Below are positions 45,170-56,551 of a stretch of 64,000 bases of DNA, one piece after another (the first letter of the stretch is position 1; each line of letters starts with the position of its first letter). A program made the position numbers and the translations under genes. Source of the DNA: Siphonodentalium dalli (Eukaryota; Mollusca; Scaphopoda; Gadilida; Siphonodentaliidae); contig CP136065.1 of assembly GCA_032622095.1 (NCBI GenBank), positions 247,441,474 to 247,505,473 on the forward strand, in the 5' to 3' direction. The notes under the pieces are model-generated. The model had not been told where the DNA came from. It made no database searches and saw only the letters and a program-made list of their open reading frames with translations.

Positions 45170-45781
45170 CTAATGCATTCTCTTATTACCATAGGGAACC
45201 TCACATATATAAGAGAATACATTCGCCTAACAATATTTACCTTGACCCAGTAAACCAGTGCATTCTCTTAAATATGGGAGGCTCGCATATATGGAGCTCT
45301 GTGGTCCAGTGGTTAGTGTGTCAGACTTGCCTTCGCTATTAACACAGTGGGACAAGTTCACAGCCCGCCGCTGATCTAATGTGAGTTTCACACAGCAGTG
45401 GCTTTGGCCGAATTGATAGATGTGCAATTGTCGGATTGTCCGTTGTTCATATTTCGTGCCAAGTTGTGACCCTTGTGCAGGGTCGTTTGTACTGTGTCTG
45501 TTTCTCACCACCCATGCGTTGAAAAGGGTATCTACCTGATTATGAGCAGTGAAAGATATATATTGTCAGTAGGCTGTACCTCCCGCTGTCCCCGGGGAGC
45601 AGTAGATGGTTACTGAGTATTCAGGTTCATCAGGGTAATAATTGTCCCATGCATTGGAACGGAGTACCGGTAGAACGCGTGAAATAAATGGATCGATTAT
45701 TATTAATATTTATATAAGAGAATGCACTGGCACAGGATCTTTAATGCTGCACCAGCTCAGCTCATGTCATGACAGGGTTAA
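45170..45781 (+). mobile_element. Family A MITE, copy 10, split by a SINE
   Basis: The first hairpin is partly deleted. The second is interrupted after CTCGCATATAT and resumes TATATAAGAGAATGCACTGG. The right end is GTCATGACAGGGTTAA. Confidence 0.88.
45293..45710 (+). mobile_element. tRNA-derived SINE, copy 2 (418 bp), inside family A copy 10
   Basis: It starts GGAGCTCTGTGGTCCAGTGG with an A-box at 45302-45312 and a B-box-like AAGTTCACAGCCC near 45354. It ends in a (ATT)-rich tail. TATAT lies directly before and after it, a short target duplication inside the MITE hairpin. Confidence 0.88.
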
Positions 45782-45889
45782 ATCAGACAGGAGAAATATT
45801 TTTTTAGGACTAAAGTTATATAATAAGCAAAAATGTGGTGAGATTTGGAATTCAGTAATAAATAATAAATAACCAGGAAATCAAACAGT

Positions 45890-46653
45890 CATGTAAAGGT
45901 CATGTAAAGGTCATGTAAAGGTTATTATTACTAAAGTATCTATCCGCTCCTCTACTTATACTATGAGAGTCAATGTAAAGGTTATTATTACTAAAGTATC
46001 TATCCGCTCCTCTACTTATACTATGAGAGTCAATGTAAAGGTTATTATTACTAAAGTATCTATCCGCTCCTCTACTTATACTATGAGAGTCAATGTAAAG
46101 GTTATTATTACTAAAGTATCTATCCGCTCCTCTACTTATACTATGAGAGTCAATGTAAAGGTTATTATTACTAAAGTATCTATCCGCTCCTCTACTTATA
46201 CTATGAGAGTCAATGTAAAGGTTATTATTACTAAAGTATCTATCCGCTCCTCTACTTATACTATGAGAGTCAATGTAAAGGTTATTATTACTAAAGTATC
46301 TATCCGCTCCTCTACTTATACTATGAGAGTCAATGTAAAGATTATTATTTCTAAAGTATCTACCCGCTCCTCTACTTATACTATGAGAGTCAATGTAAAG
46401 GTTATTATTACTAAAGTATCTATCCGCTCCTCTACTTATACTATGAGAGTCAATGTAAAGGTTATTATTACTAAAGTATCTATCCGCTCCTCTACTTATA
46501 CTATGAGAGTCAATGTAAAGGTTATTATTACTAAAGTATCTATCCGCTCCTCTACTTATACTATGAGAGTCAATGAAAGCAAACAGTCATATAAAGGTTA
46601 TTATTACTAAAGTATCTATCCGCTCCTCTACTTATACTATGAGAGTCAATGAA
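45890..46653. repeat. 60-bp minisatellite, about 12 copies
   Basis: The unit is GTAAAGGTTATTATTACTAA plus AGTATCTATCCGCTCCTCTA plus CTTATACTATGAGAGTCAAT. Copies are identical except one at 46321 with three changes, each altering the apparent peptide. CAAACAGTCAT.TAAAGG marks both ends. Confidence 0.97.
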
Positions 46654-47821
46654 ATTATTTTTTTTCCCATGATATGTTGTGGAAAATTACGCAATGAGGA
46701 ACCACGCGCCATGAATTTGATTTAAATCGAGTATAAATTGCCTTTTAACTTTGGGGCTTTAATCGCCCACATTCTGGTTGATGTTATCGCGTTATCACAT
46801 CATCATGTTCTCACAGCTTCACACAGCATGAATTCATTATGACTCTTTATGGTCGTGCATGTCAGTAATACGTCACAGTACAAATAAGGCTAAATGAATT
46901 AAATTATATGTTTCTGTCTAAAGTTCTATATTTGGATGATTATTCACGCGTATTTTGGAAACTAAATTTTTTCAAGCGTGTTGGCTGGAAATTAACCGTC
47001 TTTTGGACTGGATATTTGAAGTAATAAATTCTGGAAATATGGAAATTTTCTAGAAAATGGAAACTTAATTTGTAGTTTATGATCATATTCTTCATTCAAC
47101 ACTTGCATTGAAATAGAAACAGTTGACCACATTTTCTCACAATGAACCATTGGAACCTCCAAGTACACCAGACTATGATGATCAGCTAATCATTTTCTTC
47201 AATGTAGTCATTTACTTAATGTTCTATGTCACTATATGTATACATGATAATCAATCTTCACACAGTACACAGAGATATGTTAAGAGTTCATGTATTTTGC
47301 AATTAATGCTCAATATGTATGGACGTATTGGTAAAAACATACCAAAATAATTTTGGAAAAAATATTTATTTTGTTTTTTCATTCTTTTTTTGGTCATAAT
47401 ATCAAAATTTTAAATAAAACATCCAATGCGGGCCATTTATTTCAATGCGTCGCTGTCTGAGACTCAAATAATATTTGTTATTTGGCCTAATATTTCTTTT
47501 ATATGGCCTAATGATTATAGAGAATGCATTAGCAGTACTATTACACTGCATCATAATAAAGTACACCTACAGATATAGAGAAGTATAGCCTTTATTACTG
47601 GCTAGTGTTAACGCAACAGGTAACTAAAACGTGCACAGGACAAAACAGGTTTGCAGCACTGTGTAAATATGTATGTTTCGGGACGCCTCAATACCTCTCG
47701 TGTTCAAACAAACGTCATAGATATCTTCATGGAGTTTATTCAGTAAAGCGAAGGTGGGCTAGTGTCTAATTGATTAAGGAGAAGGTTAAAGGTTAGATAA
47801 CGGAAGAATCTTAACGACAAA
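46654..47821. other. Unassigned sequence upstream of the candidate exon at 47822
   Basis: It is AT-rich with no repeat family recognised. The last 150 bases are less AT-rich and could include a 5' untranslated region; no TATA element is evident. Confidence 0.35.
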
Positions 47822-47920
47822 ATGGAAGACCAGAGCAGGTTTCCGTTACAACAAAGGTTCGATTTCAGTGACCAGCTCCTAATGATGGCTCACAGACCGA
47901 CTTACCTGCAGACCTACCAT
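47822..47920 (+). CDS. Candidate first coding exon ending at a splice donor (33 codons, phase 0)
   Basis: A strong-context ATG (AAAATGG) opens MEDQSRFPLQ...TYLQTYH, 99 bases with no stop, ending CAT followed by the canonical donor GTAAGT at 47921. The peptide is not recognised. Phase 0 matches the BTB exon 14.7 kb downstream. A caution is that the bases just after the donor recur at about 48089 (AGGTAAGC...TTAGCATTATACAGGTGAGA), so the donor lies at the edge of a roughly 170-bp direct duplication. A 5' exon of the BTB gene is the simplest idea; transcript data would decide. Confidence 0.4.
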
Positions 47921-48235
47921 GTAAGTTTGTTAGCATTATACAGGTGAGAAATACCGTGAGATCATATAATTCATTACCTTCATGACATACAGGTAAGCTT
48001 GTTAGGTATATAGTTACCTGGGTGGGACAGTTAATGTATTGTCTTTATCGTGACTCATACACCTACTGCGACCTGGGACATATTGCAGGTAAGCATTGTT
48101 AGCATTATACAGGTGAGATCATTCACTTATTCAGGTATTACTTAATATTATCAGAACTTCTGGGTAATCTTGCTCTCTATATATATAGGGATATGGTTAC
48201 CCGGGTGTGGTAGTTGATGCATTTATTGTCTTGGT
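47915..48235. repeat. Direct duplication of about 170 bp
   Basis: GTTAGCATTATACAGGTGAGA, ATATGGTTACC.GGGTG and TTATTGTCTT occur in order in both halves (from 47921 and from 48089). Confidence 0.7.
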
Positions 48236-48510
48236 GGCAATATCATACGACTTCCCCGTCTAGATAATTTGTCGCCCAATGTTTTGAGTTTTTCAAAGAA
48301 ATGTAACTCTAACATACCCGTTATTTCGTAAAAAAATCACCTTTACGAAATAACGGGCATACCAAAAGAATGACACCACAAAGAGACGCGTTTCAAAAAC
48401 ACTATAGGAAAAAACACTTGTAGGGTGGGTGGGCTTGGGGGAGGAGCGCGGCACATTGAAACAAACTTCAGCCCAAAATTTACTCGACGGGGAAGTCGTG
48501 TGAGATTGCC
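48236..48510. mobile_element. Fold-back MITE with inner hairpin (275 bp)
   Basis: The ends GGCAATATCATACGACTTCC / GGAAGTCGTGTGAGATTGCC are about 30-bp inverted repeats. Inside, TACCCGTTATTTCGTAAA pairs with TTTACGAAATAACGGGCA (48314-48360). There is no clear target duplication. Confidence 0.88.
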
Positions 48511-49165
48511 GTTATTACTTGCTCGTTAATAATGTACTTCACTGCATGTGAAGGTCCCAATAAAAATTTAACAATTTATGTGAGTTTATGAGCGATTTTG
48601 CTGTGCGTCGTTTATAATTATGGAATTTATCCTGGGTAATTATTTGAATTTATTTCAATGTTTATTGCGATATTGGCTCAAAAAAGTCACAGAAAAGCAT
48701 ATAGTTTCGAGTTGGGACATTCACCGAGTTGGGACATTCACCGAGTTGGAACATTCACCTACAGTGAAGTACATTATTAAGGAACAGATAATAGCTAAGA
48801 AATATATTCTCCGTGTTATTTTTCACCTTTATGAGGTTCCCTGTCAAATCTTCAAAAAGTTCCCAGGTTTTGTTCTGGTGGAATATGATCTCTATGGGCC
48901 TTAGCAAGAGTAGAAATTCATGGCATGATCTAGGTAGTGACTCAGATACACCTACTTACTGACACCTGTAGTCAAACAAGGTAATCTCGTAATGTGTACC
49001 TAAGTGAGATACCTCATAAAAAAAAATCTACTTTCTACTTCCTCTGACTGAACTTTAACTCATTTAGATTACAGTATACATGGGAATTTCTCCATAAATA
49101 GAAAACTTAGACAAACTTAGTCAAATTCTGTCATACCCCTCCCTCCCCCGAATCTTCAATACCAG
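48511..49165. other. Unassigned sequence with an 18-bp triplet repeat
   Basis: CGAGTTGGGACATTCAC occurs three times at 48708-48762. No gene is recognised. Confidence 0.4.
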
Positions 49166-49420
49166 TTGACACTTTCATGACTGGATCTTCCTGAAATATT
49201 GCGAAAAACCATGTGCCAATGCATTCTCTTATATATACAAGTCTCCCATAGGGAGCCTCGCATATAAAAGAGAATACATTGGCCTAACAATATTTACCTT
49301 GACCTTGTAAGCTGTGCATTCTCATATATGTTTGAGGCTCCCTATTTTATATATAAGAGAATGCACTGGCACAGGGTCTTTAAAGCTGCATCAACACGGT
49401 TCCCGTCATGAAAGGGCTAA
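49166..49420 (+). mobile_element. Family A MITE, copy 11
   Basis: TTGACACTTTCATGACTGG at left and CCCGTCATGAAAGGGCTAA at right, with two hairpins, the second damaged. Confidence 0.9.
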
Positions 49421-49524
49421 CAGAGAGGGGTGAATCCTGCGTTCCAGTTAAGAAATTATGGAAAACATACTCAGTAGTATTACACTAATCAAAGAGTTCT
49501 CACACATTTGCTGAATTACTATCT

Positions 49525-49773
49525 ATGAGGCCCCCACCCCCTCTTTTCGTACGCCGCATTCCATGCCCTGTTATGCGGTACGCCGTATTCCGACCCTCTG
49601 TTAGGAGGTATTCGGTACTCCAAAAATACAGGTATTCGTACGCCGACCTTCCAAAAAATGGAATTTTCATATATTTTTATGTATTCCATATGGCTGTTAA
49701 ATGGTATTCCGTATTCCACCATCTGTGTTAAGTGGTATTCCGTATGCCACGGGGGTGGGGGTGGGGGCCTCAT
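49525..49773. repeat. Fold-back with ATGAGGCCCCCACCCC ends
   Basis: ATGAGGCCCCCACCCCC and GGGGGTGGGGGCCTCAT are inverted ends. The interior repeats GTATTCCGTA.GCC-like words in both directions. It is a likely MITE of a family seen once. Confidence 0.7.
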
Positions 49774-50102
49774 CTATAACTTCAACATATCAAGAGGTCG
49801 GCCTATACTGGACTGAATTATGTCATATTTGCTGAAAAATAATCATTTTTTTTGCTATGAAAGCTGCATACCGGCCTTTTTGTTGAATCCTGAATACCGG
49901 TTAAATTGGGCATATGAATCCCGAGTACCAGATAACAGAGGGGCATGAATCCCACATACTGCCTGAAAAAGACCTGATTCCTGCATACATGTACCAGCAC
50001 TTCCCAGGTAAAGGTAATTGTTGCAGGTTCTCCTGGTTAATTAATTTGAGGTGCCTTTTCTAGTACATATCTTCCAGTTAATATTGTATGGATTATATAT
50101 AG
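49774..50102. other. Unassigned sequence
   Basis: GAATCC.G..TACC motifs recur (49886, 49917, 49950, 49976), echoing the preceding element. No gene is recognised. Confidence 0.35.
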
Positions 50103-50272
50103 TTAACCCTTTCATGACGGGAACTGTGCCAATGTTTTCTTCATTATATATGAGTCTCCCATAGGGAGCCCTTCACATGTACGGGAATGCACTGGCTTAT
50201 AAAGTCAATGTAATGCCAATGTATTCTATGGGAGACTCACATATGCAAGAGAATGAATTGGTACAGGGTTAA
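50103..50272. mobile_element. Family A MITE, copy 12 (degenerate)
   Basis: TTAACCCTTTCATGACGGGA at left. Only partial hairpin arms remain, and its right end GGGTTAA is shared with the start of family B copy 6. Confidence 0.8.
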
Positions 50273-50660
50273 CCCTTTACCCAACAAACCGGCCAAAACC
50301 TGCCAAATAAAGCTTCAACAGCCTAAAATATCTTCGGTCTGTCTCAATAAAACCATACAAATATGGATATCATTGGAACCGGCTCATTGACCACATTGTG
50401 ATGGTTACAGTTATGCCCTGTGCCAATGCATTCTCTTATATATGCGAGTCGACCATAGGTCGCCTCGCATATATAAGAGAATGCATTGGCCTAAAATAAA
50501 TCTTTTTTTAACACTTTTTACCATTTTTTCTTACATTCTTTAACAATTTTTAATGTGTTAAGCCAATGCATTCTCTTATATATGCGAGGCGACCTATGGT
50601 CGACTCGCATATATAAGAGAATGCATTGGCACAGGGCCCTTCTGTTGGGTACAGGCTTAA
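50269..50660 (+). mobile_element. Family B MITE, copy 6
   Basis: It is inserted at the terminal TTAA of family A copy 12. The right end is changed to GGGTACAGGCTTAA. Both hairpins are intact. Confidence 0.94.
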
Positions 50661-51021
50661 GGTGTACATTTCGCAGGTTTCAGTTTCATTTGATCTTTTA
50701 TGGTGGATCAAGTATGTTCGCAACCATAGAATATGCAAATCCTAAATTTGATTGGACCATGCAGGCTGATGTATTTTCATATATTTGTGACTGTGTCTTT
50801 GAATAGATATACAACATAGGAGTATATGTTACTATAGTCAACAAAGGTTCATGGAACATATCCCACGAAAGGAAAGTTTATGAGGACAAAATTAATTTAC
50901 GTATGTATCTGTCAAAAATGGATCGATGCCTTTATTTTTGGTGAACGATAGAATTAAAGGAATCCTATGTTTTACTGCCCTGGTTTCTCTGTTCCAATAT
51001 TTGTTTGATGTTAGTTGACAG
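50661..51021. other. Unassigned sequence
   Basis: Nothing is recognised. Confidence 0.35.
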
Positions 51022-51212
51022 ACTTTGATTTCAGATTGAGTGTGATGCGTGACTCCATGACTTTCCGATTGAGTGTTATGCGTGACTCCATCTGACCTTT
51101 GATTTCCAATTGAGTGTTATGCGTGACTCCATCTGACCTTTGATTTCCAATTGTTATGTGTGACTCCATCTGACATTTGATTTCCGATTGAGTGTGATGC
51201 GTGACTCCATCC
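51022..51212. repeat. Minisatellite of about 41 bp, 4-5 copies
   Basis: The unit GATTTCCAATTGAGTGTTAT plus GCGTGACTCCATCTGACCTTT is repeated with small deletions. Confidence 0.9.
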
Positions 51213-53127
51213 AACCATAACTCAGTCATAACTTCTTTGTTACGGAAATGATTTATCACCATATTAGGACTTTTTTAGGAGTTGATTTGAATAAATTTAG
51301 TTGCAGCTGCTGATATATGTCATTAATGCGTAGAGCTGTTACATATAAAGTATTGCGCAGCAGCGTTAACAAAGAATGTGAGCCTTTGATTTTCTGGCTT
51401 GGTTCAAAATTAATGATCCGAGACCATTTTTCAGAGAGCCCAGATTTCTTCTCAGCAACATGTGCCTGAGTTAAATGAATTGATGTGAGCTGCTTTAACT
51501 AACTCTAAGGTCTCAGCCTCCAGGGGATGTCACTAGATATATAGTCCGTGGACAGTTCTGTCCTTCTCTCTGTCGGGGCATCCATCTGTCAGAGATAACC
51601 AAAATTTATCTGGGAATCTGATCTTTTTCACATTTAAAGATGCATAATCCGATAAAGTGCCCCTCAATTACTATTTATTTGGATTCCGCAGTAAAAAATA
51701 TTTTATTTGAGCCAAGGAACTCACCTATCAAAGCTCAGAGTTATTAGATATCGATTTTTTAAATCTATTATTTTTCACCATTGAGACTTATTGTGGCCCA
51801 GTAAAAAGTTGACGAGCAGACGGTCTTGGACCAAATTACAGATTGAGATGGATAACTCTAAAATCAAGAGGCTTTGTGCTGATAATAAGGCCAAATTTTG
51901 TCAAAAACATGTTGATTTATAACACGTTTCGGGTAATTTTATACTATAGTTGACAGTGGTTAGCATTATTTTTTTGACAAATAATCGATTTTGATAACCC
52001 AAATGGCTTTTCTAAAAATGTTGTTGTTGGAATCTGATTATATGGGGACCATCTAATCAGATTGAGTACCTTTAACAATTTAGCCTGTGAAGAAGCTACT
52101 TGAAATCAATGAGACTATTACAGTGGGATGTCTCGTCTCGGGATTTACCCGTTGTAGATATTATACCCCTCATGCCTATATAATCTCAAATTTGGTGCTT
52201 CTTTGGTTCATGGCGAGACCAACATGGGGTTAATTGACTTCCACATATTTGTATAATTATGACTGTCAGGTCTTTACCACATGCAGTCAATCATTTACAG
52301 ATATTCAGATATCCATTTAGCATTATCCGGGTTAGTTTGTGTTTTTACAGGGCGAAATGTTACGATATTCGTCATTATTTGTCATAATCCGATTACAAGT
52401 TTTGACTCATTTTTATCCAATTGAGTAGACCTTTACTTGATTAACATATTGTTATATCAGGACTTTCTTTTAATCATCCATGTTGAAACTGAATCATCTG
52501 ATCGTATATATAAATACTGTATTGCCACAATGCCGGGTTGTTTCAAGTGTTATCCAGGTGTAGGGTGACAACTCTATTGTTATCCCGAAACAACCATGTG
52601 TATAGGATTCTGTGTGCAGACTACCTCAGTATGAACACTTTACCTTGTAGTTCAGGTTTGTATAATTAGCATTTGCAGCTGACACATTAATTATTCCAAA
52701 GGTTCGTGGTTGAAATTCCCACACAAAATTTGCCTTACTTTTCAATTGATTGCAGGGGGCAAGGGTATCATGCACATACTTAGGATATAATGTTTATAAT
52801 TATATATAAGTTAATGGGGCATCTTATTGTTACGAGCAAGAATCTCTTCAGGGCAATCATGTATTGCTTGTATGTCACCACAGGGCTATTTTAATAGCAA
52901 CATTCACCTTCACAAGTCTGTGCGTGTATTCTCATTGTACAATGTAATAGTTTTAATTTCCTTAAGGTATTTCTTTTATTTAAATAGTTGACATGGTTTT
53001 AACATGTGAAGTACTTATATATAGTGCATGGCATTGTTCCATGTCACTCAAACAAACATTAAATACAGTTAACCACATGGCCAGCCAGCCAAGTTAACTA
53101 CTCTATTCTATAGATACAAGGTCAATA
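51213..53127. other. Longest stretch without a recognised repeat or gene (1.9 kb)
   Basis: It is AT-rich with only short open frames. A small hairpin-like GGTTGTTTCA / CGAAACAACC pair lies near 52538 and 52583. It may be plain intron. Confidence 0.4.
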
Positions 53128-53390
53128 TTAACCCCTTCATGACTGGAGCTTCCTGAAATTTAGCGAAAACCCTGTGCCAATGCATTCTCTTATATATGTG
53201 AGTCTCCCATAGGGAGCCTTGCATATATAAGAGAATACATTGGCCCAACAATATTTATCTTGACTTTGTAAGCCAGCACATTCTCTTATATATGCAAGGC
53301 TCCCTATGGGAAACTTGCATATATAAGAGAATGCACTGGCACAAGATCTTTAATGCTGCACCAGCGCTGCTCCCTTCATTAAAGGGTTAA
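53128..53390 (+). mobile_element. Family A MITE, copy 13 (263 bp, well preserved)
   Basis: TTAA on both sides, CCCCTTCATGACTGGAGC start and CCTTCATTAAAGGG end, with two complete hairpins. Confidence 0.95.
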
Positions 53391-53491
53391 ACTCTATATA
53401 ATGCAGTCTAAAATGCCTGAAGAAGCTTAAATATTCTCTGGATTAATTAATTCAGATGTGGTGATACCTAGAGGGATCTGCCGGTTAGGCT

Positions 53492-53614
53492 TATAAACCT
53501 TCCATGACTGGAGCTTCTAGAAATTTTGTGAAAACCTTGTGCCAATATATAAGAGAATGCACTGACACATTGTCTTTAATACTGCACCAGTACAGCTCCC
53601 TTCAGAAAATGGTT
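53492..53614 (+). mobile_element. Family A MITE, copy 14 (internal deletion)
   Basis: ACCTTCCATGACTGGAGC at left and CAGCTCCCTTCAGAAAATGG at right, with most of both hairpins deleted. Confidence 0.8.
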
Positions 53615-54659
53615 CAGTATACTGAATTATATAAGTTCATTCTGGAGTTAATATAGTACTTTCTGAACTCAAAATCAGGGCTTGTGATTGCATTTGTAAG
53701 TAGTAAGTTCAAAAACGTTAAAGTGATGTGAAACACTCTGGCAGGGTGGTCAATTACAAATGGAGAATAATCTTGCTAAAAGTAGTTGCATTTTACAAAT
53801 ATTATTTCCAAATCGATATGACACACCATCATTCTTATATATTAATTAAATATAGCGACTCTCGGTGGTGAAATCCTTTTCGTTAGTTTATCGCCAGTAG
53901 TTGCGTCCCGAATCGAGATGTAAATATTTACAATTGAGCGTAGTTCAGACAATGTTTTCTATGGAGTGTTATGGTCTATTTGCTTGAAAATTTCGGTGAT
54001 GTTAGTAGAATGCTGCGTTCCTCCAGTTGGCATAGCGCCTGAATACTAAATTATCAGTTTTACGTACCTTTTAAGTCCATAATATGTCTTTAATATATTA
54101 AATAGCAATACCATGCATTGTTAAGAAATATTGAATTTATTCAGCTGATTTAATCATAAATAATTCCTATTTTATATAATAAGTTGATTATAATTAAATT
54201 TCCTGCATTGATTTTCTGAGTGTATTGTGTTTTGATGATATGAGCCTAGAGCCAACACTAAATTATGCAACATCATCAATGAAAAAAAACCCAGATCTCA
54301 CCAAAAAAGTGAAATTCATATTAACATAAGTGATAAGCAGCCACTGTTGTATGTCGGGTTAACCGGAGGCAATATCAGCAAGTTTGATATTCAGAGTTTC
54401 AGATATGATTGATGCAGCTGTCAATGAATGCAGAATAAACTTAATGACCTCATTCGTGTACGCCGTAAGCACGAGGCGTCAACATAAGATGCATATCTAT
54501 ATATATATAGACTAGTATTACAACAATTTTGCCGTTACTATTTGAAAATTTAAAAATGAATCACTGTGCTTTTATGTTATGAAATTTTGTTCAGCATGGT
54601 GTTAAACATTAACCCTTTGATAACTGAATACTCTGATGGATAATTCAACAGATATACAG
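53615..54659. other. Unassigned sequence
   Basis: No repeat family or gene signal is recognised in this 1 kb. Confidence 0.35.
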
Positions 54660-55010
54660 GATGTTTGTTAACTTATACCCCTCCTTTTTGAAGAAATATA
54701 GGGGATATTACTTGATTGACTTTGTCCATCCGTCCATCTGTCTGTCAATCCGAGGATATGTCTCAGCCATGGGATATCGGATCTGAATGAAAGTTAATTT
54801 GGTATGGATGTTTGTTATCGAATCGGGGTGAATAAATGCCAGTTAACAGAGGGGGTGATTACCAGGTCTGTGGTGTATAAGACCAGGTCTGTAACAGAGT
54901 TTGGATAGTATTGGTTTCTTATGAGTTTGGATAGTATTAGTTTCTTATGCAGATCTTTGTTTTAACTAAGAACATCAAATTAAGTACTTTCTATGGAATA
55001 CTATTAGGGC
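54660..55010. repeat. Diffuse mollusc-type 'tccgtcc' repeat and short duplications
   Basis: TATACCCCTCCTTTTTGAAG, GTCCATCCGTCCATCTGTC and AGCCATGGGATATCGGATC identify the family also seen at 8433 and 38977. A GAGTTTGGATAGTATT.G doublet lies near 54898-54945. Confidence 0.6.
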
Positions 55011-55292
55011 CACTTCCTAATGGCGCTTACGGCGCGCGCCGAAAGCGACATAAAGTGCGCCATTAGTAACGCGCCGAAAGCGACAAAATGTGCACCTTCC
55101 AAAAGCCGAAAGCGACAAAAAGTGCGATATTAGCGCCACAAGCGACAAAATGTGCGCCATTACGAAACATGCGCTAATATCTCACTTTTTGTCAGTTTCG
55201 GCTTTTGGAAGGCGACTTCGTTTTCGCCTTGCAGACACCCGAGGGCGAAGTTGCCGGCTTGAAGGCAAAAACTTCGCCCGAGTCGCCTCCAA
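55011..55292. repeat. GC-rich fold-back with GCCGAAAGCGACAAAA units
   Basis: CCTTCCAAAAGCCGAAAGCG (55095) to TATTAGCGC is mirrored at 55171-55212 (GCGCTAATATC ... CTTTTGGAAGG), about 39 of 42 positions alike. CGAAAGCGACA.AA.TGTGC is repeated in direct order before it. GGCGAAGTTGCC...ACTTCGCC forms a second inverted pair. Confidence 0.85.
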
Positions 55293-55299
55293 GCTTGGG

Positions 55300-55400
55300 G
55301 CCTAGGTCTGTTGTGTATTGGACAAGGTCTGCTATGTATAGACTAGGTCTGTTGTGTATAAGACCTGGTTTGCTGTGTATTAGACCAGGTATGTAGTGTC
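55300..55400. repeat. Short tandem repeat, about 27 bp x 4
   Basis: AGGTCTGTTGTGTAT.GAC-like units are repeated; the same phrase appears at 54867-54895, before the fold-back. Confidence 0.8.
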
Positions 55401-56134
55401 TAAAGTGACTACATGTAGGAGAGTTTGTTATGGTGTTTTAATGGGCATATAAACTCCAAGTGTCAGTTAACAGAGGGGTGTGAATCCAGTGTGCCATTTC
55501 AAAATATCCTGGAATCCGGCGTACCGGAAAAAGGGGGGATAACACCAATCCTGAGACCTTTTGTGCTTCGATCTTGACACGTTTGTATCTGTATGTATAG
55601 TATCTTTGCTAGCTAGGACATGCTCAATATGTTGAGTCGTGGCTGGGACCTTATGTATGCATTTGTATGTGTAGTGTGGCATGCTTGTTATGTTGGGCAG
55701 GCATTTCGATCCAGGAACCTTGTGTAGTGGGGTGTGTTTGTTAATGGATCTATTGATCGATACAAGGAAGCTTGGTGTGTATTGAACCAAGTATGTCTCG
55801 CAAACAAACCATTATTGTAACAAGATTTCTCAAATGTTTGCCACGTTCAAAGGTTATCTTATTCGCGGACTGAAGTATTTGCTATAATATAATCAGATTT
55901 CATAGCTAAGGGGGTGATATTAATGGCAATAATTTCTGCCAATTACCTTTCCTTCCCAACATTTTAATGATTCCAAGGGTAAGCACTGGCTTAGAGTGGA
56001 CCTTAATTCTATGCTATAACTTTAATTTAAGTTCAATTTACAACCCAACATTGTCTTTCTATGATCCAATAAGTACAGGTATTATGCAATACAAGAGCTA
56101 ATTTATAACGCCATTATAATGAGTAAGAACACCA
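55401..56134. other. Unassigned sequence
   Basis: TGTCAGTTAACAGAGGGG near 55459 echoes 54838. No gene is recognised. Confidence 0.35.
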
Positions 56135-56404
56135 TTAACCCTTACATGACTGGAGCTCCCTGAAATTTTGCGAAAACCCTGTTCCAATGCATTCTCTTAT
56201 ATATGCGAGTCTCCCATAGGGAGCCTCACATATATAAGAGAATACATTGGCCTAACAATATTTACCTTATCTTTGTAAGCCAGTGTATTCTCTTATATAT
56301 ACGAGGCTCCCTATAGGAGACGCGCATATATAAGAAAATGCACGGGCACAGGATCTTTATTGCTGCATCAGTGCACCTCCCGTCTGGAAAGTCATGAAAG
56401 TAAA
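56135..56404 (+). mobile_element. Family A MITE, copy 15
   Basis: TTAACCCTTACATGACTGGA at left and GTCATGAAAGTAAA at right, with two complete hairpins. Confidence 0.92.
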
Positions 56405-56446
56405 TACACTTCAAATATGCTGTTTTGAAATATGCATCTGGTATAT

Positions 56447-56520
56447 GAGAGAGAAGTCACTTCTCCCTGCGACAAAATATGAAGAAGAGGCCGATTTTAG
56501 GGAGAAGATATCGCCCTCTT
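56447..56520 (+). repeat. Short interspersed repeat L, copy 2
   Basis: GAGAGAAGTCACTTCTCCCT, GACAAAATATGAAGA and TTTTAGGGAGAAGAT match the complement of 39700-39775. Confidence 0.6.
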
Positions 56521-56551
56521 GGCTGCACAGAGTCCACTGTATAGTTACAGC

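Noticed and set aside
45293-45380. Functional tRNA gene
   Set aside because: The A-box-like sequence is part of a 418-bp SINE; no cloverleaf can be drawn.
45963-46610. 215-codon open frame over the 60-bp array
   Set aside because: It is a product of a unit divisible by 3; the single variant unit has three residue changes, so there is no constraint.
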